Assembly: GCA_951640165.1 (NCBI GenBank)
Contig: OX621257.1
Location: forward strand, 6,831,201 to 6,895,200
Source of the DNA: Pseudoips prasinana
Taxonomy: Eukaryota > Arthropoda > Insecta > Lepidoptera > Nolidae
DNA: 64,000 bases
Direction of reading: 5' to 3'
The translations under genes and the position numbers were made by a program. Below are positions 32,507-44,520 of this stretch, one piece after another. The notes beneath the pieces were generated by a model. That model was not told the origin of the DNA. It made no database searches and saw nothing but the letters and a program-made list of their open reading frames with translations. Position 1 is the first letter of the stretch, and each line of letters starts with the position of its first letter.

Positions 32507-33314
32507 CTTGGAACAATACTTGGTATATATGAAGTGTGACATGGCGCTTATAACACGCATACAGCACCATCTGGCGAAAGCTTCATGTAACATTATGCTA
32601 AGTGCCTTCCAATAATGTTGTCTTCTTTCTTCGTTAGAAACATACAAATAATTTTAAAATATTTCGGGAAATGTGAATGCAACAATTTTCGAATTGATTA
32701 ACGTATCTCTTATCATACTGATCGTTGTTCTTGTATAAGAAGTTAGTATTTTGTATGTTCTACCTACACGTCGCGTTGTTTGATTTTGTGTACGACATGC
32801 AGATGTCATGGGCCGCCCGCCCGAGGGAACTTACAAAAACTTGATAATAATTATAATCGAAATATACGTTAAAACCGTAATCAAGCAATCATTTATTTCT
32901 TCTACCATAATCTCTTACAAGTTTCATACTTAGGTAAATTAAGCTCCTTAAGTTACATCCACTTTGTATATTCGGAATGTTCATATCAGAAGTGTTACCA
33001 ACACTTCTGATTTGTCAGCCGAATGATGTCCAGTGGTGGTAATAGTTGACAACACTATATTATGTACTTTATTCGTATTTAAATAATGTTTTGTCATTGT
33101 AACTACATATTTATTGCTGATCGAATATACCGAATCATTATTCGACAGATATTGTAAAGTCTATACTTACATTATTATATCTATAATACTCTTTAGGTGA
33201 GCTATTTTAATTGTTGTATCTCTCTGTAATCTAGTCATTTTATGTGTACTTACTTATTGTGATCGGTGTGATTAAAATATTTAAAAATAACATTTGTTTT
33301 TTTTTATATAGGTA
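32507..33314. other. no gene seen
   Basis: AT-rich spacer. Short frames on both strands near 32409-32647 run through the T3 repeat and are rejected as genes. Confidence 0.4.
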
Positions 33315-33449
33315 CAGACGGCAGCACATCCAGCTCCCTCAATCTGTCAAATTTCTTTTAAAGATTTTTAACTTTATCACAAAAGCATAAGGTTCACTTT
33401 CAATTGGGGAAATTTGACAGATTGGGGTAGCTTGATGTGCTGGTGTCTG
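33315..33449. repeat. Tc1/mariner-type MITE, copy 5
   Basis: 135 bases, CAGACGGCAGCACATCCAGC at the left and GATGTGCTGGTGTCTG at the right, TA on both sides. Slightly more diverged at its ends than the other copies. Confidence 0.85.
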
Positions 33450-33545
33450 TAAATTTTTGCAGTACCTTAGTATATAAGCTATATTTTTGCATTATTATAT
33501 TTTTAATATAACACGCAGGTAAAATTTTAATGACACATTTATAAA

Positions 33546-33854
33546 AAGCTGCCAATTGCGAGTCGGCATCGCCCATGAAGGGTTCCGTAGCAGCAAGTGT
33601 TTGAGTTGATTGAATGAAAGGTAAATTGCAGTTTACGATTTATAAAAAAGACCTACTTATCTACTAGATCTCGTTCAAACCAATTCTCAGTGGAAAGTTG
33701 CATGTTAATGTACATCATATATTTTTTTAGATTTATCATTAAATTTTTCTAGGAAGAACAACTATCAACTATTCGGTTTAGTAAATTGACAGACAGACAT
33801 GACGAATCCATAAGGGTTCCGTTTCTTGCCATTTAGCTACGGAACCGTAAAAAT
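33546..33854 (+). repeat. G-family repeat
   Basis: GCCAATTGCGAGTCGGCATC and AAGGGTTCCGTAGCA at the left, AAGGGTTCCGTTTCTTGCCA and CTACGGAACC at the right. Confidence 0.65.
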
Positions 33855-34129
33855 GAGACACGAGAGATATGAGACACGTCTCCCCACCCTCAACTGGTGG
33901 GGACACTTGAACCGGTGTATGGGGACGGTTGCTCATACTATTTTGGCCATGGATTGGACTGATGCTAAACAAATACAGTCAATTTTGGGGTTGCTCGACA
34001 GTCCTCACCTAGACGTGTTTTCTTTAAGTCGGCGTCGGCCCACTTGAGACCAGAGTCTATTTATGGACTTCCAGATCAACAAAGATTCAACTTGACAGTG
34101 ACAGACCCATAGTACGGGGCGTATGGCAA
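33855..34129 (+). other. unclassified; short open frame
   Basis: A plus-strand frame of 73 codons (33826-34047) spans the end of the G repeat and a GC-richer stretch. The peptide has no recognised motif. It may be a decayed piece of another element or a chance frame. Confidence 0.25.
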
Positions 34130-34440
34130 CCCAAATGGTAGCATAATCGCCTTGGAGTTTTGGCGCCAACGCGGAAAAAGACGCATCGAGGCTATGTTTT
34201 ATTTTCAAAAACTGGTGTAAATTCGAGTTTTTATGTGTAAATATGGTGGATTTTTAGACATAACATCTTCGACAACGTACAAAAGTGGAGAAAAGTGCGA
34301 TATTGCCGTGAATTGTGATTTTCCTTGTAGTAACCAAAACTCAATAAAAGCCTCTAGTAAAGTCTCCACTGCTTTACTGGGGTTGGACAATGACTATGTA
34401 TGACTTGACTGTGACGGACTTTGCTTGACAATGACGGAAA
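34130..34440 (+). repeat. H-family repeat, uninterrupted copy
   Basis: Shares GCATCGAGGC, ATGGTGGATTTTTAGACA, AAGCCTCTAGTAA and CTTTACTGGGG in order with 29834-31720, showing what the locus there looked like before the Tc1 insertion. Confidence 0.65.
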
Positions 34441-34534
34441 TAAATTATATAAAAATATATTTACTGATGGCTCATAAGGCCAAAGAAGCCAGAGCCGTAA
34501 AACCCAATAAAAAAAAACATAATCGCCTTTTGAC

Positions 34535-34790
34535 GGGTCTGTTGGGGTGGTTGGCAAATGCTTGCTTTTGCGCCGGAGGTTGTGGGTTCGATTCCCACCA
34601 AAGACAGATATTTGTGTGCATGTCTGTTTGTCCTGAGTATAGGTGTAATTATCTATTTAAGTAGGTATTTACAAAAGAAAAGTATTATATGTAGTTTATG
34701 AGTTATATGTTTTCCATAGTAACAGCTCTGCCTACTTCGGGATCAGATGGCCGTGTGTGAATATTATCCCAGGATATTATTATTATTACT
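34535..34790 (+). repeat. SINE-A, near full length
   Basis: Has a tRNA-like B box (GGTTCGATTCCCA at 34586-34598) after a TTGCGCCGGAGGTTGT stretch, then ATATTTGTGTGCATGTCTGT, CAGCTCTGCCTACTTCGG, GATCAGATGGCCGTGTGTGA and an ATT repeat tail. It is an RNA polymerase III-type retroposon, not a tRNA gene, because no acceptor stem can be formed. Confidence 0.75.
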
Positions 34791-34965
34791 TAGCAGACGC
34801 ATAGCGGTGCTTAGCTAGGGTATTATGGTGTTCATAACAATCAGAGAACCGCTGCTGCCCGTTATTGAGTGGATATTCCCCCGAAACGACTTATACGCGC
34901 CCCACCGAATAAGAGTGGCGGTATTCGTCGCCGTCAATAAAAGCATAGCACACAATAATACCAAG
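34791..34965 (-). repeat. SINE-C/RTE-related fragment, minus strand
   Basis: Diverged copy with the order seen at 9855-10107: a TTATTATTA start, GTGGATATTCCCCCGAAACG and GGCGGTATTCGTCGCCGTC. Confidence 0.45.
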
Positions 34966-35210
34966 AGAATTATTTTGTTATAGATAGCAAGGTGGGTATG
35001 TTAGTTGCACCAATACCCTGCCGCCGCGGCGCGCTGTGGGCTTCAATATATATAGGCGCATTGTGAGAGGGGGGTTACGCCTCTTATACTAGAGCCGATA
35101 ATAACCATAAAGATTAAGTCTTCCTGTGCTATTTATTGGCTCAGTAGATATTATGTTTTCCTTTCGTTCAACTACTTTTATCACGTTGGTATAAAATAAA
35201 GAATTTAATA
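34966..35210. other. no gene seen
   Basis: Short spacer with a GC-rich patch (CCCTGCCGCCGCGGCGCGCT at 35017) and no frame. Confidence 0.35.
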
Positions 35211-35212
35211 TA

Positions 35213-35630
35213 CAGGCTGGCAGAGGAGTTGACGTTCAAACGTTTAAGTTAAAATTTAGATATTTTATGATGAGGAGTAGGTATCCGAATCCCATGTATG
35301 TTCTACGATTTAGCGTAGTTTTCGAGTTATTTTTTCGTAAATTTCACCTCACATCAGTTTTCGATTTTTTTCGCGTTCTGTTGAACATTTCTGGTTCAGT
35401 TTTTTTGTTATAACTAATTAGCTAGTTTAACCTAACACCCTAAAAAGTATGGTTTATCTAATCATTGCAGACCCCACTTAGAATTTATTAGAAAGTTCAA
35501 AATTAGGGTTTGAGCTCAGGAATCATAAATTATAAACTATCAAAAAGGGAGATTATGGGGGTGATTAGGATACTACTCATCATAAAGTATCTAAATTTTG
35601 CGTTTCAACGTCAACTCCTCAGTCACCCTG
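35213..35630. repeat. TIR element, family D, complete copy
   Basis: 418 bases flanked by TA. The left end CAGGCTGGCAGAGGAGTTGA and the right end, inverted, CAGGGTGACTGAGGAGTTGA stay similar for about 75 bases. No coding potential, so a mariner-type MITE is likely. Truncated relative at 20670-20980. Confidence 0.8.
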
Positions 35631-36075
35631 TATAATGAAAACAAATATACATAAAATGATGCATAGTAGAGATGGAAACATAAGAATTTGAATAAAAATG
35701 CTTCACCGTGAAAAATAAAATACCTACAAGTTAAAGAGGTTAACATAATATCTTATAAAATAAAATAAAATATAATTTATTAGCAGTCCAGTTACAAGTA
35801 GGTAGTTTACTTACAGTGATAGTCTCACTAGGCAATGCCTGTATCGAGGCTATCGATGTGATACGATTACAAGCTAGGACTTCTACTACAGTTAGATAAA
35901 AACGAAATTTGATTTATATCAATAATAATTAAATTCAACTAAATAGGATTAACTAATAACTTAAATAAATTCATTTAGAAATAGCCAAAGTGTGAGAATA
36001 TGTTACTGTATGTGTGTGTTGGAGTATGTGTGAATATTATGCCGTCGTCGAATAGTGTGACGGAATGATCGGGTG

Positions 36076-38057
36076 TCAAATTAATGTTCTAAAGAGGTGC
36101 TCAGTCTTATTATAGTTTAGGTTTGCGATGTAGTTTTTTACCTTTATTTGAGCTTCTCGCAGTGTGCTTAATTTTGTGTCACATTTAGCAACAAGCTTAT
36201 TGTATAGGTAAGAGAACATGTGCTTTTGAAATCGTTTCGCAAACGAAGTCTTAGTTTTGAATGTAGTTACTTTTAATACTCTGAGTTTGAGCATATTTTG
36301 GTAATCTGTTGAAGTTATTGTAGTTTTGTTTGTGTACATAACTGCATTCAGAATATATAACTTACGGATGCTCAGGACATCGGCTTGTTTATATAGTTCA
36401 GATGTGGGGGATCTAATTGGTTTCTTAAGCATAACCTTTAGAATAGATCTCTACGCTCTTTCCAGAGTAATTAGATGAGAGGTGTAAGCACCTCTCCATA
36501 CGTTAATGCAGTAAGTGAGGATCGACTGACAGAATGAGATGTAGATTGATTTCAGTACATCCTTACCTGCTATATCTCTCAGCCCTCCTATGACGTATAT
36601 GAGCTTCCTGGCTCTCGCAGACACTGCCACGATATGATCTCAGAAGGTAAGTTTCTCATGAAGTATAATGCCGAGATATTTTATCGACTTCGTTCTATGA
36701 ACCACATTACAACCACAAGTGTTGTCCAAGTTGTCACAGGTGTGAATTTGTATAACTGGACTGCTGCACTGGCTGGACTGAAGATGGTGATGAAGCACTT
36801 GTTTTATGAAAACATATGAATTTAGTTTTACTTGCGTTGAGTGTCTGCAGGTTGCCACTGAGCCATTTAGCTATTATGCCCATGCTTCGAGTAGCATTAG
36901 CAGTACATCAGCTCCAAGAAGAATCATGAAATATCACTGCAGTGTCGTCAGCGTAACAGATGAGTTTCGCATTCTGCAGTGGTAGTAATGAAAGCTCATT
37001 AATGTAGAGCAGGAATAACGTCGGGCCCAAAACGCTGCCCTGCGGCACGCCAAACGATGATTCTTGAGAGGTGCTGAGCCACTACACATTGCTTTCTCTC
37101 CGTAAGATAGCTCCGGAACCAGTCTAGTACAACTCCCCTAATACCTATGCTTTCTAGTCTCTGCAAGAGGATAGGAATTGCGACATTGTCAAATGCCTTT
37201 TCCAGATCGAGAAAGACACCAATGCATGAACGACCATTGTCGAGATGCGAAACAATTTCGTTTGTTAAGAGATTTGCCGCGTCTTCCGTCGATTTATTTT
37301 TCCGGAAACCGAACTGTACGTCAGATAGGATATGATTTTCCTCCAGGTACTTGACAAGCCATCGGTTGACCACTTTTTCGAGGATCTTCGAGAAAGCAGG
37401 CAGCAAAGATATAGGACGAAAGTTGTTTGGTAAGGTAGAATCATCTCCTTTATGTATCGGTGTTATTACCGCAGTTTTCCACTCTGATGGGACAGTACCA
37501 GTTGATAAGCTTTGATTTATGATTGTTACTAGAGGTCGTACTACGTATTTACTTGTCTTTTTGAGAAGTAGGTTAGAAATACTATCAATACCCGGTGCAC
37601 TGTTGTCTTTTAATTCGGATATAATATCCTCAACCTACTTGCAGTCGGTGGGCTCAAAAAAGAAGGAGTTTAGAGGTGATTTTGAGTTATCAATTTTTTG
37701 TGCTAGTGACTTTAGCGTTGTGTTTAGATTATCTAGTATTTTGCTGGCATAATTTTGACCAACAGATGCAAAAAACTCATTACATAAATTGACCGCGTTC
37801 AAAGCCAATGGATCCAAGGCGGGGGAATTGGTTTTGGTTTTTCTGTTGGAAATTCTATTTACCGTTTGCCAAAGTTTACGTGGTTGCTTTATGAATGTTT
37901 CTAACATATATCTGTCATGTTCATTTTTTATTTTACGTAATAGAGTTATATAATAATTACGATATCTTGCATATACTATGGCTTTAATGTCACCATTATG
38001 TCTCTTTCTGGCCTCTAAGTGTAGTTTATCGCGTATACGCGAACTGGCGTATGCGTA
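36076..38057 (-). pseudogene. LINE M reverse transcriptase region, decayed
   Basis: From 38057 downward it encodes the linker (D-K-L-H-L-E-A-R-K-R-H) and then the finger region with N-S-A-P-G-I-D-S-I-S. N-F-R-P-I-S-L-L-P and F-G-F-R-K-N-K-S-T come next, followed by F-L-D-L-E-K-A-F-D and the catalytic C-Y-A-D-D (YADD codons at 36944-36955). The C-terminal part is at 36432-36076. A TAG near 37633 and frameshifts around 37040 and 36650 kill it. It belongs to the large Jockey/CR1 assembly of LINEs. The 3' untranslated region follows to 35752. Confidence 0.85.
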
Positions 38058-39997
38058 TGCTGGCTAACTTTGACTGTAGGAATTTACATGCTATTCTTGT
38101 CTCAGAGTCTTGGTTAAAGCCTTGTCTCCCTTCAGTTTCTTATAACTTGCCAGGTTTCAATCTTATAAGGAATGATCGCTCTGTGGGTCGTGGTGGTGGT
38201 GTAGCTATTTATCTCCGATCACATATTCCATACTCCGTAGTTGATATCTCAGCGCAACCTTTACCACCAAATGCAGGCGAGCATCTTTTCCTGGAAATTG
38301 AACTTCAACATACAAAACTCCTCCTCGGAGTTTACTATTCACCTTCTCTTAAAATTAACTTTTTCTCTTCTTTAGATATTCTTCTCGGAAAGCATGTTCC
38401 ATCATACAGCCAAGTTATCATCATGGGTGATTTCAACACCTGCCTTCTTAAGAAGGACTCTCGAGCTTCATCTTTTATTTCTACAGTTGAGTCAAATAAC
38501 CTCACCATGTTGCCGCTAAGTGCCACACATCATTTTCCAAATTCCGTTCCTTCTCTTCTTGACCTTACAGTTGTATCCTCTACAGAGCACGTGGTTAAGC
38601 ACGGGCAATGCTCAGCTGATTTTCTTTCCTATCATGACTTGATTTACTTATCCTATAAGGTCCGTCCACCCAAGGCTAAACCGAGAATTCTTCTGCAGCG
38701 CAGTTTTGGTGCGATGAACTTAGAAAAACTTCGGGAGGATGCTAGTAACTTAGACTGGATACCTCTTTTGTCGGCTGGATCCATGGATATCAAAGTGGAC
38801 TATTTTACTCAATGCCTCTTGCGGTTATATGACAAGCATGCCCGCGTACGCCCTGTTAAGGTGAAGCACCTCCCAGCACCCTGGTTGACAAATGACCTTG
38901 AGTCAACAATGAATAAAAAAGCAGCGGCAAAATATAGGTATAAGGCTCGCCCTAATTCACTAAATTGGGAAAAATTTGTTATTATTCGAAATCACTGCAA
39001 TAAGGTGTGTAGGAAAGCGCAACGCCAACATATCCATACCTCTGTGGAAAACGGAGACCCAGCTAAGATCTGGAAATTTCTTAGATCACTAGGAGTTGGA
39101 AAGACTCGTCAAGAAACTTTTCCAAAAGACTTAAACTTTGATTTATTGAACCAACATTTGTTTTGTCGTCTGATATTAATAAGTCAGTTAAATTGAATAC
39201 TATAAGAAATCTGTCACTGCTTCCAACTCCTGATCATTCACCGTTTTTCTTTAGTCAGTTTACCGATTGTGATGTTAAGAAGAGTATTCAATCAATCACT
39301 TCTAACGCGGTTGGTAGTGATTGTGTTAGTCGTAATATCCTGTCCTTTCTATTTTAGATGAAATCCTTCCTGCTATTACCCACATTTTTAATTATTCCGT
39401 TTCCAGTGGCACTTTTCCATCTCAATGGAAAGACTCCCAAATCACTCCGCTGACAAAAAAATCCCATCCTCATTCCTTTTCTGAGTACCGCCCGATATCC
39501 ATACTGCTCTTCCTCTCAAAAGCCCTTGAACGCCTTATCCATAACCAACTCAACTCCTTTCTTTGTAAAAATTCTCTCCTGAATCCTTTCCAATCCGGCT
39601 TCCGTCCGGGTCATAGTACGACTACAGCGTTAGTACACATTACTGATGACATGAGATCCGGCATGGAAAATGGCAAATACTGAAATCTAGCAGACAGAGG
39701 ACTGCCTCTGTCTGCTAGATTTCAGTGATGCCTTTAACACCATAGACTACGATGTATTGCTCGCCATTTTACGCTCTCTTAACATATCTCCAACGGTAAT
39801 TGATTGTTTTCACAGTTACCTGTTTGGCCGACGTCAACGGATACGCATTGAAGACTCTTATTCTTCTTGGTGTAATACATCTGTTGCCGTGCCACAGGGT
39901 GGCGTTTTATCTCCTCTTTTGTTTGCAATATTCATTAATGCGATTTCCCATAAATTAGTTCCATACTACCACCTTTATGCAGATGATCTCCAGATCT
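38051..39997 (+). pseudogene. LINE P endonuclease and reverse transcriptase, 5' part
   Basis: The first frame (38051-39196) covers most of an apurinic-type endonuclease: S-E-S-W-L, G-R-G-G-G-V-A-I-Y, I-M-G-D-F-N-T and S-Y-H-D. It then enters the linker. A frameshift near 39165 leads to 39163-39357, and another near 39353 to a frame running to 39683 with E-Y-R-P-I-S-I and F-Q-S-G-F-R-P-G-H-S. The next frame gives L-D-F-S-D-A-F-N, P-Q-G-G-V-L-S-P-L-L and Y-A-D-D (39976-39987). A 22-base inverted duplication at 39679 adds a stop. Confidence 0.85.
39679..39726. repeat. 22-base-arm hairpin inside LINE P
   Basis: ACTGAAATCTAGCAGACAGA, continuing to 39700, is followed after the four bases ACTG by its exact reverse complement at 39705-39726. 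The right arm is normal coding sequence for the LLDFSD motif. The left arm replaces coding sequence with an in-frame stop and shifts the frame, so it is the inserted copy. Confidence 0.85.
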
Positions 39998-40350
39998 TCA
40001 CTCCAGACACTCCAGATCTTCACTCCAGACACTTCACATGCAATGCGTTGAAAGTGGACGTGTCGTAAATTTAATTTATAAATTGTTAAATTGTTGTCAG
40101 TTTACTTTATACTCTAAGTGTACGAGTGAAACAATATTTTGTGTTATATACGTGACCCTAACTTACTACATTCTGCAACTCAAATCAAACCGCTAGCGCA
40201 TCCAGCGGGGCAATCTCTGCCCCCCGCTAACCTGCGGAGTAAGAGAGACGGGGCTTTATTTTTTATCCCGCTCGACGCCGGCCGGTTCACCGACGACGTC
40301 ACACGTAAGTGATAAGCATAAAGGAGCATTTACACTCTCGCGAAGTGACA

Positions 40351-41192
40351 ATGAGTAGTCCACAAAATAAATGCAACATTGCCAATAATCAAATTTATCT
40401 TGATCCATCCAACACAAATCCATCCTCAGATGTATCACAGGTTACAGTTCGCAAAAAAAAGGAAAAAGAACCAAAAGGCCTTGCATTGGAATTTTCTAAC
40501 TTCCGCTCTGAGATAACTACTATGTTAAAAAAATTTACTGATAATCAACTGGAAATCATGAACAAAATTTCAGATAACCTAACAGAAATAAAAAATGATA
40601 TACAAAATCTGAAAACTACTACGGCGACCCTAACTAATGAACAGGATCGAATAAAATTAGAAATTGCTGCCATACAAAATGATATGGGAAAATTAAGGAC
40701 TTCATCAACTAACTACCCAACCGCTATCCTAGGTTCTCCACCTATGATAGCAGACGTCGTCTCAGAAATACAGGAAAGAAAAATAAGAGAAAAAAATATA
40801 ATTATGGCAGGAGTACCAGAAGCGCTAGGAAATAACAAAGAAGAAAGACTCGCTCATGAAACTGAAGTAATCAATACGATACTAAAAAGCACACAACCTG
40901 ATTTTAAAGAATCCATAAAATTCCGGCGTCTAGGCGCATATAAACCTGATAAAACCCGCCATATCAAAGTATTTTTATCAACGCCGGAGTCAGTGAAAAC
41001 TATTCTACGTAACAAGTCAAAGATCAATAGCGAAACAGTCAAAATCTACTCGGACCAAACTCCTGTTCAACAAAAACACATGAAAAGATGAAGGAAGAAT
41101 TGCTCCTTCGGACGGAAAGCGGAGAAACTAACTTATCAATCAAGTATATTAATGGAATCCCTAAAATAATACGCCACGAACCAAAAAACTAA
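40351..41192 (+). pseudogene. LINE Q ORF1, RNA-binding coiled-coil protein, one frameshift
   Basis: ATG at 40351 (MSSPQNK) opens a frame to 41091. A single-base shift near 41085 leads to the true end, TAA at 41190-41192, after K-E-E-L-L-L-R-T-E-S-G-E. Residues about 45-115 are a coiled coil rich in Lys, Ile and Asn. After it come R-K-I-R-E-K-N-I-I-M-A-G-V-P-E and a region with R-R-L-G, the usual order of ORF1 proteins that bind LINE RNA. Total length would be about 280 residues. Except for the one shift it looks intact. Confidence 0.8.
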
Positions 41193-41294
41193 ACATCAAA
41201 CCTATTCGACAATGTAGCCAGATCGATCCGAATAATAACGACAAAATTACATATAGTATTACGAAGCACTATGATACTCTCGGAACCAACTCAG

Positions 41295-44166
41295 ATTCAC
41301 TGCGACTGTTTTATTCAAATATTCGAAGCTTAGTTAAACCAGGCAAATTAGATGAAATGCATACTTGCATCAATGAAGAAAGTAATTCATGTTGTATTGT
41401 TAGTAGAAAAATGGATCAAATCTGAAATGGAAGCCCAAATATTACAACTGCCAAATTACTCTCATTACTATAACTATAGAATGCATAGCAGAGGGGGAGG
41501 AGTTTCTATTTTTGTCCATAATAATATAAGACACGAATTCATTTCTGATAAATGTGAAAATGATAACCATTTCATTTGGGTCCACCTAAAGAAATTTTCC
41601 TTGGATATAGGTGCCATTTACAAACCTGAAAGAACGAACACAGCACAGTTTCTTGAGTTATTATCGGATGAACTTCAAAAACGTAAAAGGACTATAATTT
41701 TAGGTGATTTTAACTACGACCTACTTGGTAAGGATCGAACTACTATTGAGTACAAACAAACTCTACTGGAAAACGGACAAAAAATTCTTAACAAGATTAA
41801 TATTGAATACTGTACGCGGGAAACAAGTACTAGCAAAACTATACTAGACCACGCTTTGACTAGTCTAAAGGAAAACTGTTTCCATTTTTCCATGATCGAG
41901 TCTGCTATAAAATATCATTTATTAGCTCGACTGCTAATAAATGATATTTTATTTTTATTTTATCCGACCACAAACAGATATCTCTGGAAGTAGTTAAATA
42001 CAAACCAGAACCATTACAGAAGACACAGTACACAACACTCGCTTATGAACAATTATATAAAACAATTGAACAACTGAACTATACTGATATTGGAGAAGAT
42101 TTGAACAAATTTTACGAAGCAATGAAAACCGCTATAAAGAGCAATACAATTATAAAAACAAAAATATTAAACCCGCCCAGGACAGACTGGATCAATAAAG
42201 AAATAATAAAAATGATTGAACGAAGAAATGAGCTGTTGAAAGAATTAAAAGATAACCCAACGAATCAAAACCTGGAAGAAAAATTAAAAAATCAGAAAAA
42301 ACTTGTTTTTAAGCAGATACGGTTGGCCAAATCCACGTATTATAATAAAGCTTTTGATGACTGTAAAGGCATACCTTTGAAGATGTGGAAGTTATTAAAT
42401 ACCCTCTGTAACAATAAACCTAAACAAAGTATGCCCCAGGTAAAACTAGAAACACCTCAGGGAATTACTTCAGACCCAAAAGATATTTGTGAGATTTTTA
42501 ATCTATACTTTTCTAACATAGGTACTGTACTAGCGAATCAAATTCCAGCTTTGTATCATCAAAACCCTATTGTTACCGAAAATAAAGTAAGGACACATAA
42601 ACTCACATGTATAGCACCTGCTACTATTGAAGAGATAGGTAAAATAGTTGACAACCTAAAAACTAATACTAGCACCGGCTTAGACGGCATTAGTGCCAGA
42701 GTTATAAAATCATCAAAAAGCTTTATATTGCCAACACTAACACAGTGCATTAATAAAAGTCTAAGTGAGGGGTTTTTCCCAAGCGTGCTCAAAGTCGCGA
42801 AAGTCACTCCTATTTTCAAATCAGGATCTAGAGTGGAACCAGGTAACTACAGGCCTATTTCCGTGTTACCAGTGATATCCAAAATTTTTGAAAAGCTCAT
42901 ACACAACAGACTATCACAATATCTATCCTCATTTAACTTTTTATTCGATCAACAATATGGATTTAGAAAAAAATCAAACACTCTTTCGGCTGCAACTGAT
43001 ATTATTACTAAACTTAAAACTAATATTGACCAAAAAAATATAGCCATTGGCGTCTTTATTGATTTAAAAAAGGCTTTTGATACCGTCAGCCACAAACTCC
43101 TATTAAGTAAACTAGAATCAATCGGCATAACTGGAAACGCTCTTAAAATACTCAAATCTTATCTCGAAGATCGACATCAAGTTGTTATGATGGGAGAACA
43201 CACAAGCAATCCCAATTTAATAAAATGTGGTGTTCCCCAGGGATCGATTGTAGGGCCGCTTCTATTTCTCATTTATATCAATAGTGTACATGAAATAGGA
43301 CTAAAAGGAGATATTTCACTATATGCTGATGACACCTGTCTTTTTTACTTTGGCCATACTTTAGATTCCATCATAAAGGACGCTCAGGGTGATCTCATTC
43401 TATTAGAAAAATGGTTTCGAAATAACTTGCTGACCATAATGACATAAATGTTTCAAAAACAAATTACATGATTTTCGCTGCAAAAAATAAAAAACTTCCT
43501 GACCATATGCCCTTAGTTATAGACAACAACATACTGACCAGAGTGTACAAAGAAAGATATCTCGGCCTAACTTAAGATAGCCAACTACAATGGAAAGCAC
43601 ACATTGAGAAAGTACGGTCTAAGTTATCAAGCCTGACTGGGGTCCTCCGTGGTATTGTGAGATGTCTGCCTTTATACATTCGATACGTTATCTATAACTC
43701 ACTTGTTAAACCTCACCTCGATTATTTAATTGAAGTATGGGGATCTGCCGCCCAAGTTCATATCAATACATTAAAAAGGGCACAAAATAAAATAATTAAA
43801 GTTCTTTTTCATTATAATTACCTAACTTCTACACAGAAAATATATAAAGAGACAAAATTACTAAATATCACCCAAATTTATCAATACAATACAGCTATTT
43901 TAATTCGGAAAATTTTAAACAAAGACATACATACACAAATCCAATTTATTAAAAATATGCAGTTTCAAACACGTAGTTCTAGAAGGGCACATAACTTACA
44001 ACTATACAAGCCACGTACTAACTACGGAAAGAAAACTATAATATTTCAGGGAGCACAAATATATAATGCACTACCAAATAATATAAAAAACGCTAAGTCA
44101 ATTCAACTTTACAAGAAATTGTTAAAACAATACATCTTCAAAGGTATTACTAACAACGAATTATAA
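41295..44166 (+). pseudogene. LINE Q ORF2, endonuclease and reverse transcriptase, lightly damaged
   Basis: The endonuclease starts near 41315 (S-N-I-R-S-L), with R-G-G-G-V-S-I-F, I-L-G-D-F-N-Y-D and S-D-H. The reverse transcriptase follows: G-L-D-G-I-S-A-R near 42680, N-Y-R-P-I-S-V-L, Y-G-F-R-K-K-S-N, F-I-D-L-K-K-A-F-D, P-Q-G-S-I-V-G-P-L and Y-A-D-D at 43321-43332. Damage: a frameshift near 41370, a 53-base hairpin insertion at about 41910-41962, a one-base loss near 43440 and a TAA at 43573. There is no RNase H domain. The thumb and C-terminal domain run on to 44166. Confidence 0.88.
41907..41952. repeat. 20-base-arm hairpin inside LINE Q
   Basis: ATAAAATATCATTTATTAGC at 41907-41926, loop TCGACT, and the exact reverse complement at 41933-41952. 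It is followed by a short AT run. Removing about 53 bases rejoins the endonuclease codons E-S-A-I and S-D-H, so the hairpin is an insertion that breaks the frame. Confidence 0.85.
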
Positions 44167-44520
44167 AATAAATATATAAAAACCAAATTTCTGTAAACTA
44201 AAATTTTAAACAACGTGTAAACGGTCTCTAATATCTGCTCGACTACACCGTTAACGTAGGTATAGATAAGTATATAGAAACATGCAGTCCGCACACTGTC
44301 GAAGTGTCGCGTCATAGATTGTATACTTATTTTAGTTCTACCCACACAATCAATCAACTAAAATTGTTAAATTTTGGCAATAGTTTAGCTTATCTAAATT
44401 AACTACATTTTGCGCATTGTAAGCTACCTTATTGTGATTTAAATATCGATACTTAGTTTATTTCTCCTCGAAGTGATTATAAATTGTAATCTTTGAGAAA
44501 TAAAGAATTTCGAACCGTTT

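Larger units (their letters stand above)
39998..44520 (+). mobile_element. LINE Q, nearly full length, inserted in P
   Basis: About 4.5 kb with a GC-rich 5' untranslated region (about 40180-40350), ORF1, ORF2 and a 3' end with AATAAA near 44500. Its few defects make it the youngest LINE of the nest. Both edges share only ATCT (39994-39997 and 44521-44524). A 22-base tandem repeat (39991-40012 and 40013-40034) marks the 5' junction. Coiled-coil ORF1 plus endonuclease/reverse transcriptase ORF2 without RNase H place it in the CR1/Jockey group. Confidence 0.85.

Noticed and set aside
34586..34598. tRNA-like B box (also at 48823-48835 and on the minus strand near 12228)
   Set aside because: No acceptor stem or anticodon arm can be drawn and the surrounding sequence is repeated elsewhere, so these are SINE heads, not tRNA genes.
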